The notes below the pieces were generated by a model. It was not told the origin of the DNA and did not search any database. It saw nothing but the letters and a program-made list of their open reading frames with translations. A stretch of 64,000 bases of DNA from Scylla paramamosain (Eukaryota; Arthropoda; Malacostraca; Decapoda; Portunidae): NCBI RefSeq assembly GCF_035594125.1, contig NC_087151.1, forward strand, positions 21,598,636-21,662,635, read 5' to 3'. A program made the translations under genes and the position numbers. How positions within the stretch are numbered: position 1 is the stretch's first letter; every line of letters starts with the position of its first letter. Of the stretch, positions 12,925 to 39,740 are shown one piece after another.

Positions 12925-13550
12925 AGGTCATGGGGGATAGCAAAGTTGTAGGCTAGTTCACCAGGATGGTCAGTGAAGGGAGAGGAAAGCCAAAGCTGGT
13001 GGTGAACATTGAAGTCTCCAAGAATGGATATCTCTGCAAGAGGGAAGAGGGTCAGAATGTGCTCCACTTTGGAAGTTAGGTAGTCAAAGAATTTCTTATA
13101 GTCAGAGGAGTTAGGTGAGAGGTATACAGCACGGATGAATTTAGTATGAGAGTGACTCTGTAGTCGTAGCCAGATGGTGGAAAACTCGGAAGATTCAAAA
13201 GCGTGGGCACGAGAGCAGGTTAAGTCATTGCGCACATAAACGCAGCATCCAGCTTTGGATCGAAAATGAGGATAGAGAAAGTAGGAGGGAACAGAAAAGG
13301 GGCTACTGTCAGTTGCCTCAGACACCTGAGTTTTAGTGAGGAAAAGAAGATGAGGTTTAGAAGAGAAGAGGTGGTGTTCTACAGATTGAAAATTAGATCT
13401 TAGACCGCGAATGTTGCAGAAGTTAATGAAGAAAAAGTTGAGGGGGGTGTTAAGACACTTTGGGTCGTCGACAGAAAGGCAGTCCGACCTAGGGACATTT
13501 ATGGTCCCCTCCCCAGATGGGGACACCGAGGCTGGTGTAGGAGTCGCCAT
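12925..13550 (-). pseudogene. LINE copy 1 ORF start and endonuclease N-terminal part
   Basis: Starts at an ATG at 13550 (MATPTPAS...), the same start seen in the copy at 52901, about 243 bp inside the element's 5' end. After about 40 residues the AP-endonuclease fold begins (FINFCNIRGLRSNF), followed by a K-T-Q-type strand, the GCCVYVRNDLTCSR region and the [11 protein letters not shown] motif that contributes catalytic residues in this family. The endonuclease would nick target DNA for target-primed reverse transcription. The frame then runs into a deletion at about 12921: the SDH motif and the whole endonuclease C-terminus are absent and the reading frame changes. No ORF1/gag-like frame lies upstream of this ATG. 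Confidence 0.88.
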
Positions 13551-13793
13551 GATGATTTTAAAATTTTTGAGTGAAGGGTGTGTGTGTTATTAGGTGCTTG
13601 TAGTTTTGTGTGGAGGAAGAGAGTTGTCTTTAGAGGGCAGGCTGTGACTGCCCCCTTGTTTTGTGAGACACAAAGGGAAACGTTCAGTGAGGTCACAGCT
13701 GGGTTTAATGATAAGTTGACAGCACCCCCTGAACAGTGCTTTAGACCTCACTGGGAGTAATTATCGTTTCAGCAGGTGTCTACTGCCCCCTCC
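13551..13793 (-). promoter_or_regulatory. LINE 5' untranslated leader, possible internal promoter
   Basis: The 243 bp between the element's 5' terminus and its ATG. It is conserved with 52658-52900 in both sequence and length. LINEs of this kind must carry their promoter downstream of the start, so this is the expected place; no specific promoter element is identified. Role is inferred. Confidence 0.4.
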
Positions 13794-21514
<7,721 letters not shown>

Positions 21515-21588
21515 TGGAGCCACAAATGTCCCCAGGGCGGACTGCTCTTCTGATAATGACCCTAAGTGTCTTTACACCCCCCTCAACT

Positions 21589-22528
21589 TTTTCTTCATTA
21601 ACTTCTGCAACATTAGCGGTCTAAGATCTAATTTTCAATCAGTAGAACACCACCTCTCCTCTTCTAAACCTCATCTTCTTTTCCTCACTGAAAATCAGGT
21701 ATCTGAGGCAAGTGACAGTAGGCCCTTTTTCTGTTCCCTCCTACTTTCTCTATCCTCATTTTCAATTCAAAGCTGGATGTTGCGTTTATGTGCGAAACGA
21801 CATAACCTGCTCTCGTGCCCACGCTCTTCAATCTTATGAGTTTTCCACCATCTGGCTACGACTTCAGAGTCATTCTCAAACTAAATTCAGCTGTGCTGTA
21901 TAAATCTCACCTAACTCCCCTGACTACAAGAAATTCTTTGACTACTTAACTTCCAAAGTGAAGCATATTCTGACTCTCTTCCCTTTTGCAGAGATCTCCA
22001 TTCTTGGAGAAATCAATGTTCACCACCAGCTTTGGCTTTCCTCTCCCTTCACTGATCATCCTGGTGAACTAGCTTTCAATTTGCTATCCTCCACGACCTA
22101 GAGCAATTGGTGCAACACCATACTCGTATTCTTGACCGTTTTGGAGATACGCCTAACATTCTTGACCTTTTCCTCACCTCTAATCCTTCTCCATATGCTG
22201 TCACCCTCTCTTCTCCGTTGGGCTCCTCCGATCACAATCTCATATCTGTATCTTGTCCTATCGCTGCAATCTCTCCGCAGGATCCCACTAAGCGAAGGTG
22301 CCTCTGGCGTTTTACCTCTGCTAGTTGGGGAACCTGAGGAGGTATTTTGCTGATTTTCCATGGAATGACTACTGCTTCCGTGTCAGAGACCCATCTTTGT
22401 GTGCCGAACACATAACAGAGGTGATAGTGTCTGTCATGGAAGCATACTTTCCTCACTCTTTTTCTCGACCTAAACCTTCCAAACCTTGGTTTAACACAGC
22501 TTGTTCTCGTGCTATACATGATAGATAG
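21589..22528 (+). pseudogene. LINE copy 2 endonuclease fragments
   Basis: Frame-broken AP-endonuclease. The INFCNISGLRSNF start lies near 21595; 21712-21903 gives FKAGCCVYVRNDITCSRAHA and the [13 protein letters not shown] strand; a region near 22000 carries the ILGE variant in place of ILGDFN, so the GDFN aspartate is lost. 22107-22337 holds [14 protein letters not shown] and the [11 protein letters not shown] motif, and 22325-22528 holds RRYFADFPWNDYCFRVRDPS. The order agrees with the other copies. Several frameshifts and an in-frame stop make it inactive. Confidence 0.88.
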
Positions 22529-22879
22529 GTGGCCCACAAAAGGTACTTAAGCCTTCCATCACCAGAATCTCATGCACTTTATATTTCTGCCCGGAACCAT
22601 GCCAAGTCTGTTTTCCAACTACCCAAAAATACTCCTTCATTAACAGAAAGTGTCAAAATCTTTCAAAATCTAACTCCCCTCGAGACTTCTGCCATATAGC
22701 CCAATATATCTCCAATAACTTTGCTTCTTCTTCTTTCCCTCTTTTATTTCAATCGGTTGGCACCACTGCTATCACATCTATCTCTAAAGCTGAACTCTTC
22801 GCTCAAACCTTTGCTAAAAACTATACCTTGGACGATTCATGGCTAGTTCCTCCCTCTCCTCCATCCTCTAACTACTTCA

Positions 22880-23843
22880 TGCTTCACATTGAAATTCTTC
22901 GCAGTGATGTTTTCCATGCTGGCCTAAACCCTTAGAAGGCCTATGGACCTGATGGGGTCCCTCCTATTGTTCTCCGAAACTGTGCCTCGGTGCTTGCACC
23001 TTACCTAGTCAAACTCTATCAGCTCTGTCTGTCAACATCTACCCTTCCTTCTTGCTGGAAATTTGCCGACATTCAGCCTGTTCTTAAAAAGGGTGACTGT
23101 TCTAATCCCTCAAAATGCCGTCCTATTGTTTTAATTCCCTGCCTATCTAAAGTTTTTGAACAGGAAGATTCTTAAACAACCTTCTATCTGATCGCCAGTA
23201 TGGGTTCAGTCAAGGCCGCTCTACTGGTGATCTGGCATTCTTTACTGAGTCTTGGTTATCCTCTTTTAGAGAGTTTGGTGAAACTCTTGCTGTTGCCTTG
23301 GATATATGAAAAGCTTTTGATAGAATTTGGCAAAAAGCTTTTATTTCCAAACTATCCTTCTACGGCTTCTATCCTTCTCTCTGTAACTTCATCTCAAGTT
23401 TCCTTTCTGACCGTTCTATTGCTGCTGTGGTACACGGTGACTGTTCTTCTCCTAAATCTATTAACAGTGGTGTTCCTCAGGGTTCTGTCCTATCACCCAC
23501 TCTCTCCTTATTATTCATCAATGACCTTCTAAACCAAACTTCTTGTCCTATCCTCTCCTACGCTGATGATACCACCCTGCACTTTTCCACGTCTTTTCAT
23601 AGACGTCCAACACTTCAGGACGTAAGTGTTTCACGCAGGGAAGCCACAGAACGCCTGGCTACTGATCTTTTTTTAAAATTTCTGATTCGGGCAGAACAAA
23701 CTTGGTATTGTTCAATGCCTCAAAAACTTAATTCCTCCAATCAACTCAACACAACCTTTCAGACAACTATCCCCTCTTCTTCAGTGACACTTAACTGTCC
23801 CCCCTTCTACACTGAACATTCTCGGTCTGTCCTTTACTTATAA
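22880..23843 (+). pseudogene. LINE copy 2 reverse transcriptase fragments
   Basis: Broken RT. AYGPDGVPPIVLRNC lies near 22940 and PSCWKFADIQPVLKKGDCSN in 22990-23175. Motif A is disrupted by a stop (alternative frames at 23200-23532 read only leucine-rich shadow sequence). Motif B SGVPQGSVLSPTLSLLF and the catalytic YADDTTLHF at 23559-23570 are in frame in 23427-23843. The C-terminal region found in other copies is cut away. Inactive. Confidence 0.9.
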
Positions 23844-23947
23844 TCTGAAGTGGAAACTTCACATTTCATATCTAGCTAAAACAGCTTAGGTGTTCTGAGA
23901 CGTCTCTGCCAGTTTTTTTTTTTTTTTTCATCCCCCCCAGCTGCTAG

Positions 23948-25068
23948 GGTGCTTTCTAAGCATTTTAGCGTTTTGTTGCCTAAAACACTAAAAAGACACT
24001 TTTCTGGTAACGTTTCCTTTCCCCATATAAAGTTAAATCACTTTATATGGGGTATATAGGTATTTTGGCGTTTTGGTACCTAACATTATGAAAAAATACC
24101 TAAATACACGCTTTTGGTAATGTTGATCAGTTTCTACATATGGATTGTTATTTACGCGTTTTAGGATATTAGTACCTGAGAAGGTTAAAAACAATAATAC
24201 AAGTTTCAGGTAATGTTGTTTTGTTTCACCATATGAACACATTTTTTTGGTAATATTATTCTGTTTCTCCACAATGGATGTTTAGTATGTATTTTAGCGA
24301 TCTGATACATAAGAAGCTGAAAAGCAGTCAAAAGGCACGCTTTTCGTGATGTGCTTTAGTATTCCAATATAGAGTGCTTTCCATGCATTATAGCATTTTG
24401 ATGCCTAACGAGCTCATAAACACTCTAAAGAAATGTTTCTTGTAATGTCATTTCATTTCCCCATACAGAGTGCTTTAAATGCATTTTGTTCCTTTGGTAC
24501 CTTACAATGTGAAAAAGAATAATTCAAAATAAGCGTTTTGGATAATGTAGTTTTGTTTCACCATATAGGGTACTATTAACACATTTTAGAGTTTTGGTAG
24601 TTAAATAGCTCAAAAACACACGTTTCTCGTAATGCCCTTTCGTTTCTCCATAAGGAGTGTTTTGCATCCATTTTGTCGATTTGATACAAAACAACGTAAA
24701 GAATAAATAAATAAATAAAAAAAAGATACATTTGTCAATGCTGTTTTTTTCTAGTAAATAGAAAGTGCTATTCACGTGTTTTACCGTTTTGGTACCTAAG
24801 AAATTCAGAAACACTTGTAATACATGTTTCTTATAATATCATATCGTTTCTCATACAGTGTATTTTTCATGCATTTTGCCGTTTTTGTTGTTGGTAAGAA
24901 TCTCAAAAAGACGTTTTTGGTAATGTTATTCTGTTTTGCAATATTTTTTTTTTTTTTTTTTGGCATTAGATTTAGCGTTTCAGTACGCAAAAAGCTCACA
25001 AACACTGAAAAGACACGTTTTTGGCAGTATTGTTTTGTATTCCAATATAAAATAGATTCCATGCTTTT
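23948..25068 (+). repeat. HOR5 satellite, forward, last block before island
   Basis: Forward monomers, more diverged than upstream. It contains a 13-bp-arm perfect inverted repeat at 24021-24052 (ccccatataaagt, 6-nt loop, reverse complement). An (AAAT)n patch lies near 24703-24725. No gene is seen. Confidence 0.82.
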
Positions 25069-25096
25069 TAATAACAATAATAATAATAATTATTAT

Positions 25097-25172
<76 letters not shown>

Positions 25173-25203
25173 TTAATAACAACAGCAATAATAATAATAA
25201 TAA

Positions 25204-25287
<84 letters not shown>

Positions 25288-25431
25288 AAGAAGAAGAAGA
25301 AAAAGAAGAAGAAGAAGGAGAAGAAGAAGAAGAAGAAGAAGAAGAAGAAGAAGAAGAAGAAGAAGAAGAAGAAGAAGAAGAAGAAGAAGAAGAAGACGAA
25401 GAAGAAGAAAGAAGAAAAGAAAAGAAGAAAA
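25069..25431. repeat. Compound (AAT)n / (AAG)n microsatellite
   Basis: AAT/TAA-type trinucleotide run from about 25069 to 25258, changing directly into an AAG run to about 25431. The AAG part is nearly pure polypurine for about 170 bp. Frames through it give only poly-Asn, poly-Ile, poly-Arg or poly-Leu. Confidence 0.97.
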
Positions 25432-25876
<445 letters not shown>

Positions 25877-25885
25877 AAAACTCAC

Positions 25886-26041
25886 CCTCATTACTGATTA
25901 TGGGACCTCGAGACACAGAGAGTACCACACACTTCGGGAAAGCACTGCTCGCCACGGGGGCAGGAAGAAGGGTCATTCAAGCCAGATTCCATGAAATAAC
26001 GGGCGCAATATATGTCACGATTCAGTGGGGGACAGTTCCTC
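25886..26041 (-). CDS. Candidate exon of a cysteine-rich, WAP-like secreted protein
   Basis: On the minus strand, 156 bp lie between a plausible 3' splice acceptor (tttcttataactggttgcag, ending at 26042) and a consensus donor (tgagg|gtgagt, exon ending at 25886). The frame gives about 49 residues and then TAA at 25891-25893. It has six cysteines spaced C-x8-C-x14-C-x5-C-x4-C-x3-C. The run [18 protein letters not shown] resembles the C-terminal half of a WAP domain (CP...KCC...CG..C), and NCPPL...YC its start. Two WAP cysteines are missing: the second of the CC pair is Phe, and one in the middle is absent. WAP proteins in crustaceans include crustin-type antimicrobial peptides and protease inhibitors. 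No signal peptide or partner exon is visible nearby. It could be a gene's last coding exon, a pseudogene fragment or chance. Confidence 0.38.
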
Positions 26042-26109
26042 CTGCAACCAGTTATAAGAAACAGTCGTTTGTCGTTAAAATTAATTGTCATGTTCTTGCA
26101 TGCTTGTTA

Positions 26110-26110
<1 letters not shown>

Positions 26111-26175
<65 letters not shown>

Positions 26176-26225
26176 CGTTATTATTATTAGTAGTAGTAGT
26201 AGTATTGTTGTTGTTGTTCCTCTTG

Positions 26226-26289
<64 letters not shown>
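26111..26289. repeat. Compound (TTA)n/(TAG)n/(TTG)n microsatellite
   Basis: TTA run from 26111 to about 26187, then short TAG and TTG runs, then a second TTA run to 26289. It is followed by A+T-rich, unassigned sequence to 26374. Confidence 0.96.
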
Positions 26290-26290
<1 letters not shown>

Positions 26291-26373
26291 GTTGTAATAA
26301 CAATAATAATAATTTTAAATTACAATTTTAGTATAGTACCTTATCAGCATTATTATTGCCATTATCATCATTA

Positions 26374-26374
<1 letters not shown>

Positions 26375-26434
<60 letters not shown>

Positions 26435-26448
26435 TGTGTGTGTGTGTG
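26375..26448. repeat. (GT)n microsatellite, ~74 bp
   Basis: TG dinucleotide run with one TA interruption near 26427. Confidence 0.98.
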
Positions 26449-26658
26449 CTATTTGGTACGGAAGATTTAATAATCGTTTCATTGCAAGAATTGTGTTGTG
26501 TTTGCAGTTTTTTTCTTTTTACTCATGTTGTTATCGTCATTTTAAGTTTGTTGTTGTTTTCTTCGTTAACTCTGTTTTATCATTGATGATGACAATGTAC
26601 TTGTAAATGATGACGTTCTTTGTTGATGCTATTATTGTTGTTGTTGTTGTTGTTGTTT

Positions 26659-26699
<41 letters not shown>

Positions 26700-26778
26700 A
26701 TTGTTGTCGTCGTCGTTGTTGTTGTTTTTGTTGTTGATGTTGTCGTTGATGTTGGTTTTTTGTTTTATTTCTTGTTTC
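26449..26778. repeat. Unassigned spacer followed by (TTG)n array
   Basis: 26449-26630 is unassigned sequence with no clear satellite or coding signal. 26631-26759 is a TTG-rich array with occasional TTA, TCG and TTT interruptions. The third LINE copy's tail follows. Confidence 0.85.
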
Positions 26779-26928
26779 TTTTTTTTTTTTAAGTAAGAGT
26801 GACACTGGTCAAGGGCAATCAAAAGTTCGAAAAAGGCCCACATGAGTGGCAGTTCCCAAACCGAGGTCAAAAAGAATCATCCAAAATTGGAGGATAGTGT
26901 TTTAAAGCCTACTTTGAAAGAGTTCAAG

Positions 26929-27144
26929 TCATAGGAGGAAGGAAATACATAAGCAGGCAGAGAGTCTCAGTGATGACTGAGAATACTGGTAATCTTGCAT
27001 TAGAGAGATGGACAGAATAGGGGTGAGAGAAAGTATAAAGTTTCGTACAGCAAGGCCGCGGGAGGAAAGGGGGCATGCAGTCAGTAAGATCTTAATAGCA
27101 GTTAGCGTGAAAATAGCATTAGAAGATATCAAGAGATGCAACAT
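26929..27144 (-). pseudogene. LINE copy 3 C-terminal fragment
   Basis: Degenerate version of the C-terminal region: CPLSSRGLAVRNF..LSLTPILSISLMQD is an alternative-frame reading of the same DNA that codes SSFSHPYSVHLSNARVNQY in other copies. The LWNSLP-type ending is largely destroyed. Confidence 0.7.
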
Positions 27145-27316
27145 TGCAGTGATGAGAGAAGGGCTGAAGACAATCAGTTAGAGAAATTGATAGGACGAGA
27201 ACTTTTTATTTCACTCTGTCTAAAAGAGCGGTATGAGTGGAACCTATACATGGTTGGAACTTCTTACATGGATTGATAATGGCCCTCTATATGTATATGG
27301 TCAGCAGCTTATGATA

Positions 27317-27763
<447 letters not shown>

Positions 27764-27892
27764 GTGGGGGCTGGGGTGAGAAAAACTGGCGGGGACGACT
27801 CTGAATGCCTAACTTCATATAAGCTGTCTTAGCTAGAGATGAGATGTGAAGTTTCCAGCTTAGATTATTAATGAAAGACAGACAGAGGAAGT

Positions 27893-28189
27893 TCAATGTA
27901 GCAGCAAGGGATAGCTGAGTGTCAATAAAAAAGAGGGGATAGTTGTCTGGAACGCTCTGTTAAGTTGATATATGAAAGAATTGAGTTTTTGAGGCATTAC
28001 TCTACCCCAAACAGAAATTTTAAAGAAATTAGAAGTCTGGTGTAGTGTGGCTTCCCGACGTGAGCTGTTTAGCTTCTGAAGGGTTGGACGTCTACGAAAA
28101 GACGTAGGAAAGTGCATAGTGATATCAGCGTAGAAGTGGATAGGACAAGAATTTTGTCTTAGATCATTAATGAATAATAGGAACACCAC
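27893..28189 (-). pseudogene. LINE copy 3 reverse transcriptase fragment
   Basis: Carries FLLFINDL, then HFYADITMHF at about 28121-28132, where the catalytic YADD has become YADI, losing the second aspartate. RRRPTLQKLNSSRREAT follows. Motif A and the fingers are either frameshifted (28190-28500) or beyond the 5' truncation. Clearly dead. Confidence 0.85.
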
Positions 28190-28596
28190 TTTTAATACGT
28201 AGACTTAGGAGAAGAATAGTCTCCGTCTACAACAGCATTAATAAAACGGACAGAAAGGACATTTGAGGTGAAATTACAGAGAAAAGAATAGAAGGTAAGT
28301 AGGTAGGAAGGTAGTTTGGAAATTAAAGATCGTGCCATATTCTGTTAAAACCTTTTTGATATTTCTTAGGCAACAGCGAAAGTTTCACAAAATCCTTAAA
28401 AGAAGATGACCAAGACTCAGTAAGGATGGCCAGTAGAGCGGCCATGACTGAACCCATACTGGCGATCACATGTATGGTCGTGAAATGATAGATGTTTAAG
28501 AATCTTCCTAATCAGAATATATTCAAAACTTCAGAGGGGCAGGAAATTAAGGCAATAGTGCAGTAGTTTAAGAGGTTATAGCAGACACCTTTTTTA

Positions 28597-37006
<8,410 letters not shown>

Positions 37007-37030
37007 TCCAAATCTTGATGTTGTTTTTAT

Positions 37031-37710
37031 GTGCGCAGTGACTTAACCTGCTCTCGCGCCCACGCTATCGAATCTTCAGAGTTTTATACTGTCTGGCTAC
37101 GACTACAGAGTCACTCTCAAACTAAATTTATCTGTGCTGTATTCCTCTCACCTATCTCCTCTGACAATAAGAAAATTCTTTGCCTGCTCTATTTTCAAAG
37201 TGGAGCACATTATTTCTTCCCTTTTGCAGAGATCACCATTATTTGAGTCTTCAGTGTTAACTTCAGCTTTGGCTTTCCTCTCACTTCACTGACCATCCTG
37301 GTGATGGTCAGTGCTCCATGCTCCATGACCTAGTGTAATTGGTGCAACATCCTACCTGTATTCCTCGCCGTCCTCGAGATACGCCAGGTATTCTTGACAT
37401 TTTCATTACCTCTAATCCTTCTGCTTATGCTGTTACCATCTCTTCTCAATTGGGCTCCTCCGATCACAATCTCATATCTATATCTTGTCCTGTCGCTCCA
37501 ATCCTTCTTTTGGATCACCCTAAGCGGAGGTGCCTCTGGCGTTTTACCTCTGTTAGTTGGAAGGACCTGAGGAGGTATTTTGCTGATTTTTCTTGGAAGG
37601 ACTACTGCATCCGTGTCAGAGACCCGTATCCGTGTGCTGAGTGCATAACAAAGGAGATAGTGTCTGGCATAGAGGCAGGCATACATTCCTCACTCTTTTT
37701 CTCGACCTAA
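37031..37710 (+). pseudogene. LINE copy 4 endonuclease fragments
   Basis: 37031-37246 reads RSDLTCSRAHAIESSEF and IWLRL-like sequence (here [13 protein letters not shown]) but loses the GDFN motif to a frameshift and stop near 37243. 37339-37710 reads [20 protein letters not shown], then [15 protein letters not shown] with the SDH catalytic motif, then [19 protein letters not shown]. The N-terminal third is absent by 5' truncation. Inactive. Confidence 0.88.
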
Positions 37711-38089
37711 ACCCTCCATCCTTTGTTTAACACAGCCTGTTGTCATGCTGTATATAATTGAAAGGTGGCCCACAAAAAAGTACTTAAGCCTTCCAACACC
37801 ATACTCTCATGTACTATATATGTCTCCCCGGAACCATGCCAAGTCTGTTCTCTAAGTAGCCAAAACTTCCTTCATTAAAAAAAAGTTTCAAAATCTTTCA
37901 AGATCTAACTCCCCTCGTGACTTCTGGCATCTATCCAAAAACATCTCCAATAACTTTGCTTCTTTTTATTATCTCCTTTATTTCAAACAGATGGCACCAT
38001 TGCTATCACATCTATTTCTAAAACTGAACTCTTCGCTCAAACCTTTGCTATCCTGCCTCTCCTCCACCCTCTGACTACTTCTTTCAACC

Positions 38090-38880
38090 TATTAAAATTT
38101 TTTGTAATGAAGTTTTCCATGCCCTCGTTGGCCTAGAACCTCGGAAGGCTTATGAACATGATGGGGTCCCTCTTCTTCTACGAAACTGTGTCTCTTTGCT
38201 GGCACCTTGCCTAGTGAAACTCTTTCAACTCTGCCTCTCAATATCTACCTTTCCATCTTGCTGGAAGTTTACCTACATTCAGCCTTTTCCTAAAAAATGG
38301 TGGGCATTCTAATCCCTCAAACTACCGTCCTATTGTTTTAAATTACTACCTATCTAAAGTTTTTAAATCTACCTTCAACAGGAAGACTATTAAACATATA
38401 TCACTTGACAAACTTCTATCTATTCGCCAGTTTGGGTTCCGTCAAGGCCGCTCTACTGGTGATCTGGCTTTCCTTATTGAATCTCGGTCATCCTCTTTGA
38501 GAGATTTTGGTAAAACTTTTGCTGTTGCCTTATACATATTATTTTCTTTTTTTAATAGAGTCTGGCCTAAAACTTTGATTTTCAAACTACCCACCTACAG
38601 CTTCTATTCTTCTCTCTGTATCTTAATCACAAGTTTCCTTTCTGACCTTTCTATTGCTCCTGTGGTAGATGGTCACTGTTCCTCTAAATCTATTAACAGA
38701 GGTGTTCCTAAGTGTACTGTCCTGTCACCCACTGTCATCCCATTACTCATTAACGATCTTCTAAACCAAACATATTATCTTATCCAATCCAACGCTGATG
38801 ATACCACCCTGTATTTTTCCACTTCTTTCTATAGACGTTCAGCCCTTCCGGAAGTAAACAGTTCACGCATGGATGCCTAA
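38090..38880 (+). pseudogene. LINE copy 4 reverse transcriptase fragments
   Basis: Fragments in several frames: an LEPRKAYEHDGVPLL-like start near 38140, KFTYIQPFPKK near 38270, and FGFRQGRSTGDLAFL near 38430. Then 38497-38880 has motif A altered to VALYILFSFFNRVW (catalytic Asp lost), motif B as RGVPKCTVLSPT (Gln lost), and NADDTTLYF at 38791-38802 in place of YADD. Three independent key positions are changed, so the enzyme is dead. Confidence 0.9.
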
Positions 38881-39192
38881 CTTTCGATCTCTCTAAAATT
38901 TCTGATAAATTGTTTGCATTAATTGCTTAATGGCTTAAAAACTCAATTCCTCCAACAATCAACTCAACACAACCTTCCAGACAACTACCCTTTTCTTGTA
39001 TAAAGATAATCAATTGTTCATATCTTCTACACTGAACATCTGTTTTTTTTTTTTCTTTTATAACCTAAACTAGAAACTTCAAAACTCATCTCCAGCTAAA
39101 AACGTTTCTTTGATGTTAGGTGTTCTGAGACTTCTACGACAATTTTTCTCATCCCCCCAGCTGCTAAGCCTATACAAGGTCCTTATCCGTCC

Positions 39193-39594
39193 ATGCATGG
39201 AATATGCTTCACATGTTTGGGGTATTCCACTCATACGGCTATTTTAGACAGAGTGGAATCAAAAGATTTTCGTATCATCAACTCTCATCTAACTGACTGG
39301 CATCAGCTTCTTTCTCACCGACACAATGTTAAATCTTTAGCTACGCTCTACCGCTATTTTCATGCTAACTGCTCTTCTGATCTTGCTAACTACATGCCTC
39401 CTCTCTGCCTGCGGCCTCTCTGCACAAGACTTTCTTCTTTCTCTCACCCCTATTCTGTCCACCTCTCTAATGCAAGAGTTAACCAGTATTCTCAATCATT
39501 AATTCCTTTCTCTGGTAAAGTTTGGAACTCCATGCCTGATTATGTGTTTCCACCTTCCTATAAATTGAATTCCTTCAAGACACTTATCATTTAA
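39193..39594 (+). pseudogene. LINE copy 4 C-terminal region
   Basis: STHTAILDRVESKDFRIIN, LYRYFHANCSSDLANYMPP, HPYSVHLSNARVNQYSQSL and VWNSMPDYVFPPSYKLNSFK, ending about 24 residues earlier than in copy 1. A good match to the same region in copies 1, 5, 6 and 7. Confidence 0.87.
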
Positions 39595-39740
39595 GACACT
39601 TATGCATTTTTGACTGCTGCTTCGGAACCTGTTCAGGGACCATTGTCTCAGTGGGTTATCTATTTATTTTTTTTATTTATTTTGTATTTATTTTTTTGTT
39701 GGTGGGGGATTTTTGTTGCCCTTGGCCTGTGTCCCTACAT

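Larger units (their letters stand above)
11140..13793 (-). mobile_element. Non-LTR retrotransposon copy 1, both termini present, internally deleted
   Basis: LINE on the minus strand. Its 3' end is a T-run at 11140-11156 followed by the conserved terminal motif (ggacactggccaagggcaac as read on +). Its 5' end at 13793 matches the start of the copy at 52658, so this copy spans both termini. It encodes an AP-endonuclease N-terminus, a reverse transcriptase and a conserved C-terminal region, in broken frames. About 650 bp is missing at about 12921, where endonuclease sequence is joined to the linker just before the RT; the corresponding sequence is present at about 42730-43380. The satellite phase continues across the insertion: ...gcaatattgtt on the left and tatacccataaaggatg on the right. 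Clade is Jockey/CR1-like by motif style; exact clade is unresolved. Confidence 0.93.
21515..23947 (+). mobile_element. Non-LTR retrotransposon copy 2, truncated at both ends
   Basis: Plus-strand copy of the same LINE. It begins inside the ORF start region (acaaatgtccccagg, equivalent to about 52950 of the fullest copy), so the leader is missing. It ends inside the C-terminal coding part at catccccccagctgctag, with no poly-A tail, which is unusual because retrotransposition truncates 5' ends. A T-run of about 18 at 23911-23928 replaces a short T stretch in other copies. Satellite resumes with ggtgctttctaagc, about one monomer later in the HOR than the left flank. The right end was probably lost by recombination or deletion, not by insertion. 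Confidence 0.92.
37007..39740 (+). mobile_element. Non-LTR retrotransposon copy 4, 5'-truncated, with target-site duplication
   Basis: Plus-strand LINE starting inside the endonuclease coding region (near the [10 protein letters not shown] equivalent) and ending at gcctgtgtccctacat. It is flanked by near-identical 17-bp repeats, aaaaacctgtattttaa (36990-37006) and aaaaacgtgtttttaa (39741-39756), which match the satellite monomer at that position. This is the signature of target-primed insertion. All frames are broken, and the RT box reads NADD. The same insertion, with the same ends and the same Tyr-to-Asn change, is at 59964-62683. Confidence 0.94.

Noticed and set aside
22098..22537. Antisense ORFs over the LINE endonuclease (also 37330-37686, 53507-53947 and 60288-60644)
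   Set aside because: They are recurrent because the same LINE segment happens to be open on its other strand. They show no domain, and the sense strand carries the endonuclease motifs.
26012..26870. Ile-, Leu-, Val- and Cys-rich frames over TTA, TTG and GT arrays
   Set aside because: Low-complexity microsatellite translation.
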